DNA from: Haloferula sp. BvORR071
Lineage (GTDB): Bacteria > Verrucomicrobiota > Verrucomicrobiia > Verrucomicrobiales > Akkermansiaceae
Length of the DNA: 64,000 nucleotides
Assembly: GCF_000739615.1 (NCBI RefSeq)
Contig: NZ_BATP01000057.1
Location: 1-64,000 of the forward strand
Reading direction: 5' to 3'
The position numbers and the translations under genes were made by a program. Of this stretch, positions 63,769 to 64,000 are shown piece after piece; positions within the stretch are counted from its first letter, which is position 1; the number at the start of each line of letters is the position of its first letter. The notes beneath the pieces were generated by a model, which saw only the letters and a list, made by a program, of their open reading frames with translations, did not search any database and had not been told where the DNA came from.

Positions 63769-64000
63769 ATGAGATTCATCGGACTCGTGGTCTTCGCGTT
63801 GGCCGTGACTGCCCGGCAGGGGGTGCTTGGCGACCTTACATTTCCCCCTGATTCCGTTTTAGAGGCCCTCTATGCTAACAAGCATGACCCGGATGAAATC
63901 ATCTACGAGGAAGGAGATGACGATGCTCCGCCCCCGGGGAAAATCCGGATGGACGAATGGCGGCGACTTCAGAGGATGAACGCTAGGATTGGTGAGCTTC
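63769..64000 (+). CDS. Secreted hypothetical protein, cut by window end
   Basis: The first 77 residues are visible. A signal peptide (MRFIGLVVFALAVTARQGVL) is followed by an acidic region (DPDEIIYEEGDDDAPPPGK). The ATG at 63769 has GGAGAAAGG upstream; a GTG three codons earlier is possible. It continues beyond the window. It does not match family A in the visible part. Confidence 0.5.
   Translation, partial: MRFIGLVVFALAVTARQGVLGDLTFPPDSVLEALYANKHDPDEIIYEEGDDDAPPPGKIRMDEWRRLQRMNARIGEL

Overview
The window looks like chromosomal DNA of a GC-rich Verrucomicrobiota bacterium, close to the Verrucomicrobiaceae (for example Luteolibacter). This is inferred from protein content, not from a marker gene. 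It carries a PSCyt1/DUF1549/DUF1553 protein paired with DUF1501, Reg_prop/Y_Y_Y sensor kinases, many secreted RCC1, RHS and adhesin-like proteins, and numerous short dispersed intergenic repeats. No rRNA, tRNA or CRISPR array was seen.

Layout. 0.4-7.2 kb: a secreted endonuclease/exonuclease/phosphatase protein, an RCC1-repeat protein, two glycosyltransferases and two small membrane proteins. 7.3-15.0 kb: a carbohydrate-use block, made of a GH27 alpha-galactosidase, a propeller sensor kinase, its LuxR-type response regulator and a two-domain polysaccharide lyase. 15.3-23.8 kb, mostly minus strand: XerD-type recombinase, two serine hydrolases of the class C beta-lactamase group, hemL, a dipeptide epimerase and a BioF-like oxoamine synthase. 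24-28.7 kb: the DUF1501 / planctomycete-type cytochrome pair. 28.8-33.4 kb: two secreted proteins, then an island of small orphan genes separated by REP-like and MITE-like repeats. 33.9-42.2 kb: a pseudopilin, tmk, a four-gene ABC operon (GntR regulator, ATPase, two large unknown membrane proteins) with a perfect palindromic operator, a glutaminyl-cyclase/M28-like enzyme and parB.

42.7-51.5 kb is a surface/toxin locus: a frameshifted adhesin-like gene, a small secreted protein, a giant RHS protein interrupted at a run of eight G, a C-terminal GIY-YIG-like tip with atypical base composition, and a small candidate immunity gene. 51.6-54.5 kb has a small basic protein, a DUF268 methyltransferase-like gene, two perfect long palindromes and a decayed DUF4038 gene.

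54.5-64 kb is a duplicated and decaying region. Three families of small secreted or membrane proteins occur in several copies, most of them broken (frameshift, deletion, nonsense). An identical-length 54-bp repeat joins them; it supplies the 3' ends of unrelated ORFs and the leader of the next gene. Two insertion sequences (IS5-like and IS4-like) sit back to back here, both with frameshifted transposases, and two 12-bp minisatellites lie nearby.

The best candidates for undescribed biology are the ABC operon with paired membrane proteins, the RHS toxin/immunity pair, the multi-copy small-gene cassettes with the shared 54-bp repeat, and the several families of non-autonomous repeats. Three frameshifts in the 42.7-48.2 kb locus are each repaired by adding one G to a G run, so sequencing error must be excluded before calling those genes broken.
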